DNA from: Tamarix chinensis
Taxonomy: Eukaryota; Streptophyta; Magnoliopsida; Caryophyllales; Tamaricaceae
Assembly: GCA_030549775.1 (NCBI GenBank)
Contig: CM060173.1
Span: forward strand, 42,361,110 to 42,425,109
Direction: 5' to 3'
DNA length: 64,000 nucleotides
In this document: positions 35,916 through 47,372 of the stretch, one piece after another
How the letters are laid out: each line of letters begins with the position of its first letter
Numbering within the stretch: the stretch's first letter is position 1
Translations under genes and position numbers: made by a program
Notes under the pieces: generated by a model
Database searches by the model: none
What the model saw: the letters and a program-made list of their open reading frames with translations, nothing else
What the model was told of the DNA's origin: nothing

Positions 35916-36613
35916 ATCCCCATACTCGTGTGGATATAATTTGAGAGATGGATAATTATGACACTAATGGCTTGAATATAAATAACAATAAATGAACTAA
36001 TATGTCCTATTGATGCATATCTATCTGAATGATTATTACATTTCAGATGATATATGTACCCTTCCATGATTACGTGTTCGATGTACTTCATCTTATGTTT
36101 TGTATGCAAGCCTTACATCTTAGTCTCGTATAAAAGGTTAATTAGTACCATAGTACTGAAGGGTTCCTTTGTTGGGCCCCTACCTTTTCAATGGGCAGTG
36201 TCCTTTGCAAGTTATACACTTGCTCTCTTCGGGACTTATCTTCGAAATTGAGAGTGTAGGGTTATCCGAAGCGCTGACCAGTGTTTCGAACCATGAAGTC
36301 CTTTTATGTCTTTCATGAAACTCTTTGTATTTCTTTCTACTAACATTTTCTTCATAACCACGATTAATGGGTTTTCCTTGGAACGTGAGTTAACCTTCCT
36401 AACTATTGCACTACTCTGATTTGTAAATGTATTCTTGAAATTTAATTAAAGCATGTGTTCTAGCATTAGCACTTAATATCATAATAGTAGAAGAAAACCC
36501 ATCTAGTACTAAGTGTGGCGGTTGCAGCCCAAAATTTACTACACTTTCTTCCACATAAAATTGTTAAAAATAAAAAAAAAATCAATAATAAATTTTGGAG
36601 GTGTTACCTAAGT

Positions 36614-38640
36614 ACGTCATTCATAAGTCTCATAAAGGTACTAGGGGTGTTTGACAAACCAAAGAGCAAAACAATCTACTCATACAATCCTCCTTTGGTT
36701 TTGAATGCAGTTTCCATTCATCATCATCTTTCATTCTTATTTGGTAGTAGCCACTCCTTAGGTCAATTTTGGAAAACAAGTATGCACCATTAAAACAATC
36801 AAGCATATCATCAAGTCTAGGTATAGGATACCTATAGTTGATAGTAATGTTGTTGATAGCTCTACTATCAACACACATTCTCATGGTGACATCTTTTTTA
36901 GCATAAGTAAGGCAGAAAAGGCATAAAGGCTAAGGGACTAACTTATTAAACCCTTATACAATAATTCATCTACTTGCCTTTGCAAATCCAAGGCTTCCTT
37001 AGGGTTACACCTATAGGACGCCTTATTAGGGAGTATAGAACTAGGCACAAATTCTATTTGGTGCTCTATACCTCTAATGGGGGTAATACATAGGGTAGAT
37101 CATTAGGGAATACATCATCAAACTCATCAAAAAATGCCATAATGTATGGCTCATTACAAACCCTCCCCTCATTATCATCTATTAACAACAACAAGTAAAC
37201 TACCTTCCCTTTTAGTATAGTCTTATGTAGACAATTTTCACCTATCAATAAATACTTTTTACAACTCATATCAATATGACTAGGCCTAGCAACTAATGGG
37301 GTGACTTCAGTCTTCTTCTTGGCAAACTTCAAGCAATAGGTGTTCTTCCTTTTATCATGTTAGACACCTCAATCAAATTGCCATGGTCTCCCCAAAAGCA
37401 AATGACAAACATTCATTGGAACTACATGACAAACCACCTCATCTTGATAGGTATTCCCAATGGAGAATGGCACCTTCACTTTCTTTGTCACCTCTACTAT
37501 GTTACTATCATTAAGCTATTGTATCTTATACAATTTGTCACGTTTTGTGGTAGGAAGACCGAGCTTCTCTACTAAGGTTCAAGAAGTAACATTATGATAA
37601 CTTTCTCCATCCAAAATAAGAGAACATATTTTTTCAAGTATGGTGTACTTGGATTGAAAATATTTCTCTTTGGGACTCGCCACATTCGGCCTCCTTAGTG
37701 TGCAACACCCTCTTAATCATCAAAGATTCTCTCAAATATGGTGGTGCAAACTCCTCCTCTCCATTAATGGCCTAATCTTCATCCTCTTAGTTAGGTTCCT
37801 CCAAATCTAACATGGTCATTAACCTCTTGTCAGGCACTCATTTTGGTATTTTCCCAAGCCTTGACACTTAAAACAACTAACACTCTTGGTTTAATTCTCA
37901 ACTACCACTCCTTTACTCCTTACATCTTTATTTAAAGGTGTGGAAGGCATTTTGAATGGTGGAGGAACCTCCCTTATGGAGCTAGCTCCCTTGTTTGGAC
38001 CTTTATAGCTCACGACCCTCTTCTTCTTTTTATATTTTTTGAACTTAATGGCTATATGATAAATCTCATCCAAGGTATATTACCTATGTATATCCACCTT
38101 TTTTATTATGTCATGCCTAAGACTAGCAAGGAACCGAGATATAGTGTACTCCTCTAGCTCATCCAAATCGAACCTAATATAGAGTTTTCCAAACTCTCTA
38201 ATGTAATCCTCTACACTCAATGGCCCTTGTTTCAAAGAGGACATTTTGTTGTACAAATCTTGAGTGAAACATGGAGGAAGGAATCACTCCATCACCTTCT
38301 TCATTTTCAACCTAAACTTAACTTTTGACTTTCCTTTTTTCCTCCTCTTATGAACTAAATTCTCCCACCATATAGAGAGGCATGTCCTTTGACATCAATA
38401 ACCTACACCTTAAAGGCTTTGGTGTTGGAATATCTTTTTTCCTTAAACAACCTATTTTACCTCAACTCCCACTCTAAAAATTCTTTAGGATTATGTTTGC
38501 CTTCAAAATTAAGGACCTTAGCCCTAAAATCATGGAAAATCTCTCCTTTTGTTTTATTCCTCCTACTTGGCTCCATAGAACACTCACTTGAGGACTAATG
38601 TTCTCCATACTCACTACCAATATGCTTGATGCTTGACATC
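36614..38640 (-). pseudogene. gypsy gag-protease-RT (N-terminal part)
   Basis: On the minus strand: gag with FEGKHNPKEFLEWELR (about 38510) and SVEDYIREFGKLYIRFD (about 38200), then a CCHC-type knuckle at about 37840-37890 (CFKCQGLGKYQNEC, in which Lys replaces the usual His). Aspartic protease follows, with LILDGESYHNVTS around 37575-37620, a stop, TLVEKLGLPTTK, and LLGRPWQFD around 37370-37395. A linker with FDEFDDVFPNDLP (about 37100) leads to RT with [20 protein letters not shown] and [13 protein letters not shown] (36884-36700), and a frame-shifted continuation [14 protein letters not shown] up to the solo-LTR junction at 36613. Gag packages the RNA; the protease matures the polyprotein; RT copies it. 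All are dead here through stops and shifts. Confidence 0.82.
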
Positions 38641-39000
38641 TCCATATGGGTCATGAAATGGGGGTTTTGTTTTTTGTTTTTTTTTTTTGGTATCGGGCCA
38701 TACTAGGGATTATGGTCTCCAAGATATCAAGTAATATTTTTATATAATTTTGAAGAGACTCTACGGCTCTATCCCTTATTAAATTTTTTTTCTCAAGTAT
38801 CAATCCTCTTTATAAAGAAAGGTATCCCATTGAAGATTAAGAAAGTAAAGTAGAGAAAAAGATTTTAGTTAAGGGAAGAAGAAAATGAATTGGATCAAAA
38901 TAAAGGGAGGTAATCAGTTCATAATTCTTTTTGTTTCCATGTTTTGTTTAGAAAATAATGATGGGAATGAAAAATAATACCCAAATTACTACAACAAAAT

Positions 39001-39011
39001 CTTTGATACCA
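39001..39011 (-). other. Primer-binding site (initiator-Met tRNA)
   Basis: The minus strand reads TGGTATCAAAG, matching the plant PBS TGGTATCAGAG with one change, three bases after the LTR end (…GCATCA). It sets the orientation and the LTR boundary of the gypsy element. Confidence 0.75.
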
Positions 39012-39014
39012 AGT

Positions 39015-39934
39015 TGATGCATGTGAGATCCAACTTGGGTCTTGCTAGTAGTTTGTGTTTTAAAACTTTAGAACAACCAAAAATACAAGAGAAAAATGGG
39101 GGATGAATAAAATTGATTCATGTTAACCCATTAAATCAATAATTATAAGAACCACCTGTGATTTAAACTCTTAGGATAAATCTTGAAAGATTTTTGCTAA
39201 CTCTTCAAACTCTTGCACTAGAGAAATAAAGGTAGACTCTCAGTTTATAGGGAGAAAAAATGGACAGCCATGAAGTTGTGTTTTTTATTTTAATCTATCC
39301 TTGAAAATTATATAAGAAGTTTTTTTATTAAATGTTATAACTTATCCAACTAATACATATGATTTGAGCTAAAACAAAGGAGAAAATATACTTAAATTCC
39401 AGCTATAAGTTTTGATCATAGGGAGGAAGATTTAAGCAGATTTTCGAATATGCTTCTCCTACTTAGCACATGTTCTAAATCATATAGCATCCATATTACT
39501 CAAAATAAAAGAGACAAATTCCTTTTTAATTTTTTAATCAACAAAAAGAAGTAAGTAATATCTTATATCCTTCCTTATTCTTCCCAAAATCTACATTGTT
39601 CTTCCCAAGTATTGAAAATGACTTAACATTCAACTTGAGAGGGACTTGTAGCTGTCATGCATGGATTTCCAAGGTGAAGAATGGGATTAATTTTTGTGTA
39701 TTTTTTCGGGCTAAAATATTAAGGTAAATGGCCAAAAATGACTTTTTGGGGTGTTTTGTGGAAGGTAAAAAAGGGGGTTGACAAGGCTTGCATAACTTGC
39801 ATAGCATGTATGGATTCCATGGATAGGTTTTATTAGATGATTAATATGTACAAGTAAGGAGATTTTTGTGGCTCTCAAACTTGAAAGAATTAATGACAAT
39901 ATTGTGATCATTAAATGAGGATACTCCTACATCA
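39015..39934 (-). mobile_element. 5' LTR of the minus-strand gypsy element
   Basis: A ~920-bp segment bounded on the minus strand by TGATGTAGGAGTATCC (from 39934) and GGATCTCACATGCATCA (to 39015), directly followed by the PBS. The ends form an imperfect TGATG…CATCA inverted pair. The upstream flank is the unrelated gag fragment at 39935-40860, so the left border of the LTR interrupts that gene. A partner 3' LTR was not found. Confidence 0.65.
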
Positions 39935-40860
39935 TATTCTCAAGCTTATCCCAAGACTTAATTAGATTCCCCTTATCTTTCTCTAGTCCTTTACAAGTTA
40001 TTATACCATATCCTAGCAAGCTTCTTAAACTTAATAATAGCTAGTTTACACTTTTGATAATCATAATAATCCTTGAATTCAAATATAACCTCTACTTCAT
40101 GTAACCACTTAAGAAATAATTCAACACCAAGTTTATCATCAAATTTGGCAATATCAAGTTTTATACTTTTATCTTCTCTATGATGATGGCTCGGTTGATG
40201 GTCATAGAATGTTAAATTTTTACCACTTTATTTGTGACTCTTATTCATAGTATACTCATGATTTTAGATATATTCCTCTTCCTAGAGTATTTTTCCCTAT
40301 TGCACTTTCCATTAGAACTCTATCGAACTCCCTTTGTTCTTGAACATTGTGGACCAATTTTGTTTGGTAAATTGTGACTCCATCCTTTGTAATTGAGTTT
40401 GCATGGCAGGAAGTTGCTTTAGTTGAGCATTGTTTTCATCTAGATTGGTTGAAAGATTTTGAATTGCTTCCAAAAGAGCTTGAAAATTCTACTTCTTCTT
40501 TATTAGTTTTGACTTACAAAAACACTTTAATAAAAGAGTTGGTACTTTTAGGGTTTTGGTTAGGAAACCTAGATCAAATATGGATATCTATTAGCCTTTG
40601 GTGGGTTCTTGTAGAATATTTTGACTCAAATGGGTTAAACACAACGTCAACATTCAAATACATCACAAACATAAATTGATTTTCACAACCAATAAGTTTC
40701 TTGTTGATTTCTTGATATAGAATTCAACAAAACCAACTCTAAGTTACTCAATCTACTTCAAACATTCATGTATGTTTTCTATGTCATATTATGTCGTATG
40801 TATAAATAAAGATTGAAACATTAGTAAACATGCACTTTACATAGAAAAATATAAAAAAAA
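39935..40860 (-). pseudogene. Second gypsy gag fragment, minus strand
   Basis: Minus-strand translation around 40150-39960 gives AKFDDKLGVELFLKWLHEVEV, then FKDYYDYQKCKLAIIKFKKLARIWYNNL, the usual 'target/F-x-G…WLxxVExxF' core of Ty3/gypsy gag capsid. It differs from the gag at 37800-38640, so it is another element, into which the element at 29322-39934 inserted. Upstream sequence to 40860 is AT-rich with no further motif. Broken by stops. Confidence 0.6.
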
Positions 40861-40867
40861 ACTAACA

Positions 40868-41679
40868 TTACCAAGGCCACCCGTACTGATGATGCTAAGG
40901 TTGTTGCAGAATTTCTTTGAACTAACATTTTTGTAAGGTTTGGCTTACCAAAATCCATCATTAACGACAAAGGTTCACACTTCTGCAACAAAATAGTAGA
41001 AGCCCTGTTAAAGAAATATCATGTGACACATCAGATCTCTACAACATATCATCCACAAACCAATGGTCAAGCCGAAATATCCAACCGAGAAATCAAATCA
41101 GTCTTGGAAAAGATGGTGAAACCAACAAGAAAGGATTGGCACTTACATCTCAATGATGCTCTCTAGGCTTATCGTACAGATTTGAACACTCCAATTGGTA
41201 TGTCACCATATCGTTTGGTTTACAGTAAGCCTTGTCATCTTCCGGTTGAATTGAAACATAAAGCTTTTTGGGTCATAAAGAAATGTAACATGGACTCAAC
41301 TGAAATTGGAAGATATAGGAGACTCCAACTACAAGAGTTGGAAGAAATAAGAAATGATGCTTTTGAAAGTGCATTGAGATATAAAGATCGAACTAAGGCA
41401 ATTCATGATAAGTTCATTCTTAGAAAGAGTTTTGAAATCGGTTAAAAAGTTTTACTATATCATTCTCGGTTGAAGTTGTTTCCAGGGAAATTAAGATCGA
41501 GATGGATCGGCCCATTTATTGTGACTAATGTGTTTTCTTATGGTGTAGTAGAAATTAAGAGTGAGAAAACATGAAAGATGTGGAAAGTGAATGGACACCA
41601 CCTCAAACCTTTTTATGAAGGACACTATGTGCAAAATATGGAAGTGGTAGATCTTACCATTCCCAATTATGAAGGCTGA
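40868..41679 (+). pseudogene. Athila-like integrase (C-terminal half), four in-frame stops
   Basis: One frame runs the full length with four in-frame stops: 40918-40920, 41164-41166 (TAG where AYRT is normally preceded by Trp, so TGG to TAG), 41443-41445 and 41572-41574. It covers the end of the catalytic core ([20 protein letters not shown] with the third acidic residue, [13 protein letters not shown]) and the C-terminal region ending LKPFYEG. The absence of frameshifts and the mostly transition-type stops suggest a fairly recent insertion decaying by base changes. Integrase joins the cDNA to host DNA. Confidence 0.85.
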
Positions 41680-41838
41680 ATGAATGGTAATTTATCACTT
41701 GGGAAACACCCAAGTGTTGTACATAAGTTTTCCTTATCTCATACTTTTCTTTTTTACACATTTGGTGTGGTGTTGTATGTTTATAATGTTTATATTTGTG
41801 GAAGCACATTTTAAGTACAATTATATTCATATAAAAAA

Positions 41839-42190
41839 AACACGGGGGCACCATATTTCCACAACACGCCCCGTGTTTTCCCCTCATACCAAAATAGTAA
41901 AGGCAGAAACATTTCGTAAAACCATGGGGGGCCCGTGTTTATATGGTAGGGAAAATTTTCAGAAATTCCAGAGAGTTTTTGAAATAACACGGGGGCCTAT
42001 ATTTCCAAATACGGCCCGTGATTTTATGTCTGTCATTTTTTCAAAAATTCCAGAGAGTTTTTGAAATAACACGGGGGGTCCGTATTTACAAGTACGGCCC
42101 GTGTTTACCTATTTTTCATTTTTCCCCTAAACTAGAGAGTTCAAAAAGAAACACGGGGGTACCATATTTCAAAAATACGGTCTGATTTTC
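41839..42190 (+). repeat. Tandem array of hairpin modules (~81 bp period) after integrase
   Basis: Module copies at 41839-41880, 41919-41950 (half only), 41985-42026, 42066-42107 and 42148-42190. Each complete copy has ACACGGGGGNCC, 'atatttccaaa' and TACGGCCCGTGTTT-like parts. The spacer 'aaattccagagagtttttgaaataac' is repeated before copies 3 and 4, so the unit is about 81 bp. These are the same modules that occur in pairs in the LTRs of this family. Confidence 0.85.
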
Positions 42191-43007
42191 TCACAAAAAC
42201 TGCCTTTTCTCTCTTGTGTTTCCAGATCTAAAAAACACAACCCTAACTTCCTTTTGAAACCATCTCTCCCCTGCACACCATACAGTTTTCTTCCTTCGAA
42301 ATCATCCATTTCTCAACTAATTCCTTTAATTCCAAACATTCCTACCCACATTCATCATCCATATTATTCCTCCATTCATAATTTTCTTTCTTAGCCCTCT
42401 ATTCTACCATCTCACTACAGAATCGACGCATATTTTTTTTCTCCAACCCTAACTTCAATTCGTGCAAAAATATTCCAATTTTCAGTGAATTATTTTAGGG
42501 CTTTGTTAGAATTCAACCTTCTATAGCATTCTCCATCTTCTTTCTGTAGTTTTCTCCATCCATTCTCACAATCCAAAGGTATATACCTATTTCGAATTTT
42601 CTGCAGCAAAAGAATTCTTGATTCTCCACTTATTCTATGTTTGTGCAGATTCAGGAGGTTTGGAAATTGATTATGACCATATATTAGAAAAATATGGGTT
42701 GAAATTGTTGCCAAACTTACAAAGTATATAATCAGGGATTATTTACAAGTCTAGAGCATATGTGTTGAATCAATTCCAAATTGAATTTTGTTGCCAATTG
42801 CATACATTAATTGTAAATCGAGGGTATATTCTGAATTCATGATTGAAGGAGAAAATTCTTTATGCTTGAAATTTGAGATTGTGACAATGCTTATGAATGT
42901 TATTCTAAACACACAATTCAGTAAGCTTTGGTTATGTTTCTGTGTTATATTACCCATGCAAAACAAACTAAAATGTCTCACTTTTCTAATGTCTATATGT
43001 TGTGTAG

Positions 43008-44257
43008 ATGGCACCAAAAAAGAAACAACGATCCGAAGGCGAATCTTCAAGGCCTTGATCATCACCGACTCAACAATGGAACCGATGTAACGGGCCAAAC
43101 GAATTAGGTATCATCTTTAATACCCCGGAACAACAACAAAGGTATGATTACTTGTCTCAACAGTGTATCATTGGTACTAGGTATTTAGATGATGGTTGTC
43201 TACATACCTTAGGCATTTATGAGCAAGTAATGCAACTACTTTGAAATATAGGTCTACACAATTTTGTCTATTGTACTACTCATACATATAGGTGTTTAAC
43301 ATTAGAATTTTTAAGTACCTTTGAACTATGTGCTGACGTTAGTGATTCATAAAATAACCAAGGGTATATATATGTTTTCACCTCTTTAATGGGGATAGAT
43401 AATTATCCCTACATGACCTTGCTCATATCTTTATGTTACCTCCAAGTGACTACCGTTTCATACTTCCTTGGTTCCATGCGAACAATTTTTTCACAAAAAT
43501 TGGTGATGTCTCAAATATGCCTACTCCTGATACCTTCTGAATTTCTAAAGCAAAATCTTCCAGGATTTTCAATCGCGTCTTCTAGTATTTACAAAGGCTC
43601 TCAGCTACAATTGTTCTTGGGAGGGGAGATAGTACCGGGGTGGTCCACTCAATTGAACTGTTCTTCATCTATTCTATACTAGAACATCATTCTGTTGATA
43701 CTATCTATTTTCTAGCTAAGCAATTTCGGAGGGTAGGTAATTCAAAATAGGGCGACATAGTCATCAGTGGTTTAATTACCACCATCTGTTTAAGCTTAGA
43801 CATACCTCTTCCCGAGGATATGCCCGTAGAAGCTTTGAGCACGCGTATTGACATAGAACATTGTCGTCTTACACATCTTATCGAGCGTCGAGGCAATGCT
43901 TGGTATCTTGCAAACCAAGGCCTTGCTTATTTCCCTCTACCTACCCCTACCAAAACTGACCCTTTAAACCTACAGAATTGGCAGCCATTTGATGACGAAG
44001 ATGCCTCTGCCCCTCTAGCCATCGAGAATCCCATCCCGAATCGTGGTGACCATGCACCTCCGCCTCCCCCACCTCAATCACAAGCCGGTTCTTCTTCCTC
44101 TTTGACTCATGTTCTGGAATGGCATCTCCAATTCCAAACTCAAGTGTATTCCCAATTAGATTCCATTCGCCACAATCAAAATCAAATGATGGAGATGATG
44201 AAATCTCTTTACGAGTTTCATCTCAGACACCGAGACCTGCCTCCACCTCATTCTTGA
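43008..44257 (+). pseudogene. ATHILA ORF-1-like frame downstream of pol
   Basis: Begins ATGGCACCAAAAAAG directly after a TTGTGTAG that could be a splice acceptor. The first frame gives a basic start (MAPKKKQRSEGESS) with a stop at 43056-43058. Continuing pieces include RYLDDGCLHTLGIYEQVM and YRCLTLEFLSTFELC near 43180-43340, wording typical of the ATHILA ORF-1 family. The tail is the open 145-codon frame 43820-44257 with a Pro-rich linker (HAPPPPPPQSQAG) and a Gln/Asn/Met-rich, possibly coiled-coil end. Stops and shifts break it. Its role is unknown; the position is where some Athila elements have an env-like gene, but I see no signal peptide or membrane segment that would support that here. 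Confidence 0.6.
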
Positions 44258-45124
44258 ATTCACTTCTTCCTCTTTCTCTTGGGTTTGTTCATTAGGGACA
44301 ATGAACATGATAAATAGGGGTGAGCTTGTAGGCTTGTGATAAATGTTAAGTAGAAATAGTCTTTGTAGATGTTTTTTTTTATATTTATGTAGTGGTAGTT
44401 ATTTAATTTGTCACTTCCCATCTCTTTTGTGTGCTAGTTGTTTAGTTTGTTTTAAAACAGGAAGTATTAGATTTGAGTTATCCATTTACGAAGTAAAATA
44501 AAGTAATGGGACTGAATAATTTTCACAAAGGATAATTTCATACTTATTGAATGATTTGATCAACATCTTCTGAAAACCTTAAAAATAGAAATTGAAAATG
44601 TGATAACAATAAAGGAAAGAAAGTTAGAATGGTTAGGAATCAAACCATGCATTGACTAGGAATGAGATGAAATGGAATTAAAAATTAGTAGATACACCAT
44701 TGTGAGTGCTTGAACTTAATCATTGGATACATTGTTTATACATACTATATTTTACTTTTTGTGTGTACTCTCCAATGGTATATGAAACTAGAATTTGCCA
44801 TTAATTCTCTTCAAGATTGCATAGAACTTTAAGATATCTGAAAATGATAAAGGCACTCTTCTTTCTTTGTTAGCCACCAAAAGACCAAAAAGCTTACTTT
44901 AAAAATTATTATCCCTTTGCATAAACCCCTTTTAGCTTAAGTCTTATTCTATTAATTTAACCTTCATTAACAACTAATACCCGTATGAATTTTCCTTCCC
45001 TACTCTATAACTAGTGAAGCAATAAATTTGTGGGAACAAGTTTGTTGATAAGTTTAAATCTAAGCATGGGGGTGCACTTCAAAAAATAATCTCTTATTAT
45101 TTATATGGTTGAAGAGCAAGGGTA

Positions 45125-45126
<2 letters not shown>

Positions 45127-45189
<63 letters not shown>
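45127..45189. repeat. (AT)31 microsatellite
   Basis: An uninterrupted AT dinucleotide run of about 62 bases in the Athila-like 3' non-coding region. Confidence 0.95.
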
Positions 45190-45194
<5 letters not shown>

Positions 45195-45798
45195 AAGTTT
45201 GGATTGTATTTTCTATGTTTATACGTATATGGTGTATATATAGTTTGCTTCTCTAGTTAATGGAGTCTAGCCACAATCCCAAAATTCTATCTTACCTTAA
45301 AACCCTAGCCTCATTACCACCAAATTTAAGACCTTTTGATTCTTATATACTCTAGTTCTTTTCAGCGGTGGCGAATTGAGAATAATGGCAAACATATGAG
45401 CGATCATTATCATTTGAAGAAGTTTTGAGAGTAACCACACCACACCATACACACATGAGAGTTTCACAAACCGAAAGTAAGAATCTACCTATTTGAATTT
45501 CATTAGTCTTAATCTAACTTTGCATGGTGAAATACTAACTATTATAATTTTCATTCCTTAATCGTTTGAGCATTTGATAAGAATGTTTATAAGGTGATTT
45601 AGATGTGTGGTCCAAAAATATTTTCATCATTGTGATTTCATGATTTACAAGTATTTTAAGTCCCAATGTAGTGTTAACCTTCGTACATGAATATTTTTAG
45701 TCTAATAATTCTTGTAATCTGTAACCTATTTCTCTTACATTTCTTGATGTATTCATGTGCATGTTATGATGTTGCTTGAGGACAAGAAATGATTCAAG

Positions 45799-45809
45799 CA
45801 TGGGGTATT
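45799..45809 (+). other. Polypurine tract of the Athila-like element
   Basis: CATGGGGTATT lies directly before the LTR start TGATAAATGGG, after 'gcttgaggacaagaaatgattcaag', an arrangement usual for this lineage's plus-strand primer site. Confidence 0.7.
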
Positions 45810-47372
45810 TGATAAATGGGATTTATAGATTATTTTCATGCATAAAAATGTTATTTATCCCTCATTTTTTATAAGATTTAATCTTTTCATCGAATTTTCC
45901 TCTTTTGAATAGATTTTGCAAGAAAGGAAAAAAAATTGAAGAAATTCAAGGAGAATACAATCAAAAGAAGAAATCAAGTAAAGAACACATCAAGAAACAC
46001 TGAATCATGGGGAGTGAAGTTGGAAATGAAGCAAATACACCAAGAGAAGTAGTGCTGAAATTGCAAAAGGAGAATAGTGGAAGACCCGAAAACACGGTAC
46101 CCCCATGTTTCTTAAACACGGGCTATGTTAAATATCTCAAGCATTGATTTAAAATCTAGCGGTCAGCAGAGAAGTTGGAGGAAAACACGGAGGTCCCGTG
46201 TTTCCAAAACACGGACCGTGTTTCCCTTAAAAATTGTAACTATCCGTGCAACTTCTTTATGATATATTCTCTATCAAAACAGGGTTTGGGAAGAAGTTTT
46301 TGAGATGTCGAAACATTTTTGAATTTATTCTCTTCCTCTATTCCATTTAGAATATACATGTAATGCACAACTCCAACTTCTTTTATCTTCTTGAATTCTA
46401 GTGAACAATTGACAATCTGCACTTCAATTAATAAGTCCTCTCTATTCCTTTATAAATTGAAGTCTCTCCATTTTGTTTTAATACAAGTAAACTCTCTACA
46501 ATTACACTTTTTTTTGTTCTATTGTTGTTTTATTATATTACTATTGGATATTGTGGATGTATTGTTGGCATTATTTTTCAATCATTATATGTAATAGTGT
46601 GGTTTCTAAATATGCAGATGTTAGAGTAAATAAAACAGGGTAGGATGATTTAAGGATGGAATTATGTCTCAAATACAATAGCATATTTTGAATGCTTGAT
46701 TCTAGATAAAATTTAATTGAATTAACGGATTGAATTGAATGATTTCGTATCATAGATTAAGAATTTAAACTAATTAGATTGATCACCTATTTAGTTTAGG
46801 ACTTGATCTTTGCTAAGATAATGTAATTAACCCATAATTGTTAATTAATTTGTCTATAGTAGCAAGAAGATTAATCGTTAATCTTATCCATTAATTTGTA
46901 CAATTGCATAATCTGAGCTTATGTGGTTATGATTGTAGTTGACTGCTTTCCATTCATAATGTTGCCATTAATTGAATCTAGTGTTCCTAAACAAGGTTAT
47001 TAAATGGTTAGGAAATAAATTGAGAGCTTATTCAATTTATTAAGGTTGAGAGAAAGCAAAGGAATGTATTATTATGAATTTCCAAAGGTCAACATTAAAT
47101 CGTATAGAATCATTCTTCTTGTTTGAGTATTTGATATTCTGATTCCATCGTCAATTCATTCCTCCCTTATTCATCAAATAGTGATTAAAACTTAGTATAT
47201 TTAAATTTAGTATTAGAATTAAGGAAATTTTATAAACAAGATTATAACATCAATTGCAAAATTATTGATTAAAACACCATTCCTTGTAGGTTCGACTCCT
47301 TCTTGCCATATACTACATATTTGAAAATTAGGATTTATTTATTAAATTTGTTGTACATACGACAGTGCATCA
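45810..47372 (+). mobile_element. 3' LTR of the Athila-like element (family C, copy 3)
   Basis: 1563 bp from TGATAAATGGG to GACAGTGCATCA, matching the solo copies at 13133-14696 and 16338-17910 along the whole length. It contains two hairpin modules at 46089-46223 and the GGTTCGACTCC box at 47289-47299. It is preceded by the element's polypurine tract, so it is the 3' LTR and not a solo LTR. Confidence 0.85.
46089..46223 (+). repeat. Double-hairpin module pair in LTR C3
   Basis: Copies at 46089-46130 (ACACGGTACCCCCATGTTT, then ACACGGGCTATGTT) and 46183-46223 (ACACGGAGGTCCCGTGTTT, then ACACGGACCGTGTTT). The second copy is a near-perfect pair of palindromes. Confidence 0.85.

Larger units (their letters stand above)
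31970..36608 (+). mobile_element. Solo LTR, family A (copy 2), inserted in gypsy RT
   Basis: A 4639-bp LTR starting TGTAACGTCCCAAATTTT and ending AATTTTGGAGGTGTTACC, with a perfect 5-bp target duplication TAAGT (31965-31969 and 36609-36613). The termini are also inverted repeats of each other for ~18 bases. Contents in order: AT-rich start; pyrimidine-rich block (32280-33440); conserved 'gggatacccattaag…ggtaac' segment (33650-33690); 148-bp tandem repeats (34091-34675); 'accgattataatagtgg' modules (35530-35910); conserved 3' end shared with 6669-6850. No gag or pol. Joining the flanks through one TAAGT restores the RT reading [15 protein letters not shown]. Confidence 0.88.
29322..39934 (-). 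mobile_element. Decayed Ty3/gypsy (chromovirus-like) element, minus strand
   Basis: Read leftward: 5' LTR (39934 to 39015), tRNA-iMet PBS (39011-39001), gag (about 38640-37800), protease (about 37640-37340), reverse transcriptase, split by the solo LTR at 31970-36608, RNase H, and integrase to about 30060. The gag-PR-RT-RH-INT order is Ty3/gypsy. Motif wording ([32 protein letters not shown]) resembles plant chromoviruses, perhaps the Reina group, but no chromodomain was recognised. There are many stops and frameshifts. The 3' LTR was not found. Confidence 0.8.
40868..47372 (+). mobile_element. Athila-like Ty3/gypsy element, 3' half
   Basis: Contains, in order, the integrase end of pol (40868-41679), a hairpin-module array (41839-42190), an AT-rich leader, an ATHILA ORF-1-like frame (43008-44257), a long non-coding stretch, a polypurine tract and the 3' LTR (45810-47372). 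The 5' LTR, gag, PR and RT are missing; the break at ~40868 follows an A-rich stretch. Integrase wording ([30 protein letters not shown]) and the extra frame after pol are characteristic of the Athila branch. The base 47373 flank (CTTGT) has no partner, as expected for a truncated copy. Confidence 0.82.

Noticed and set aside
41684..42064. 126-codon frame over the hairpin array as a gene
   Set aside because: It starts after the integrase stop, runs across repeated non-coding modules and encodes no recognisable domain.
43705..43896. Arg-rich minus-strand 63-codon frame
   Set aside because: It is the antisense shadow of the ATHILA ORF-1-like frame.
45127..45189. Replication origin or matrix-attachment signal at the AT run
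   Set aside because: A plain AT dinucleotide microsatellite with no supporting motifs.
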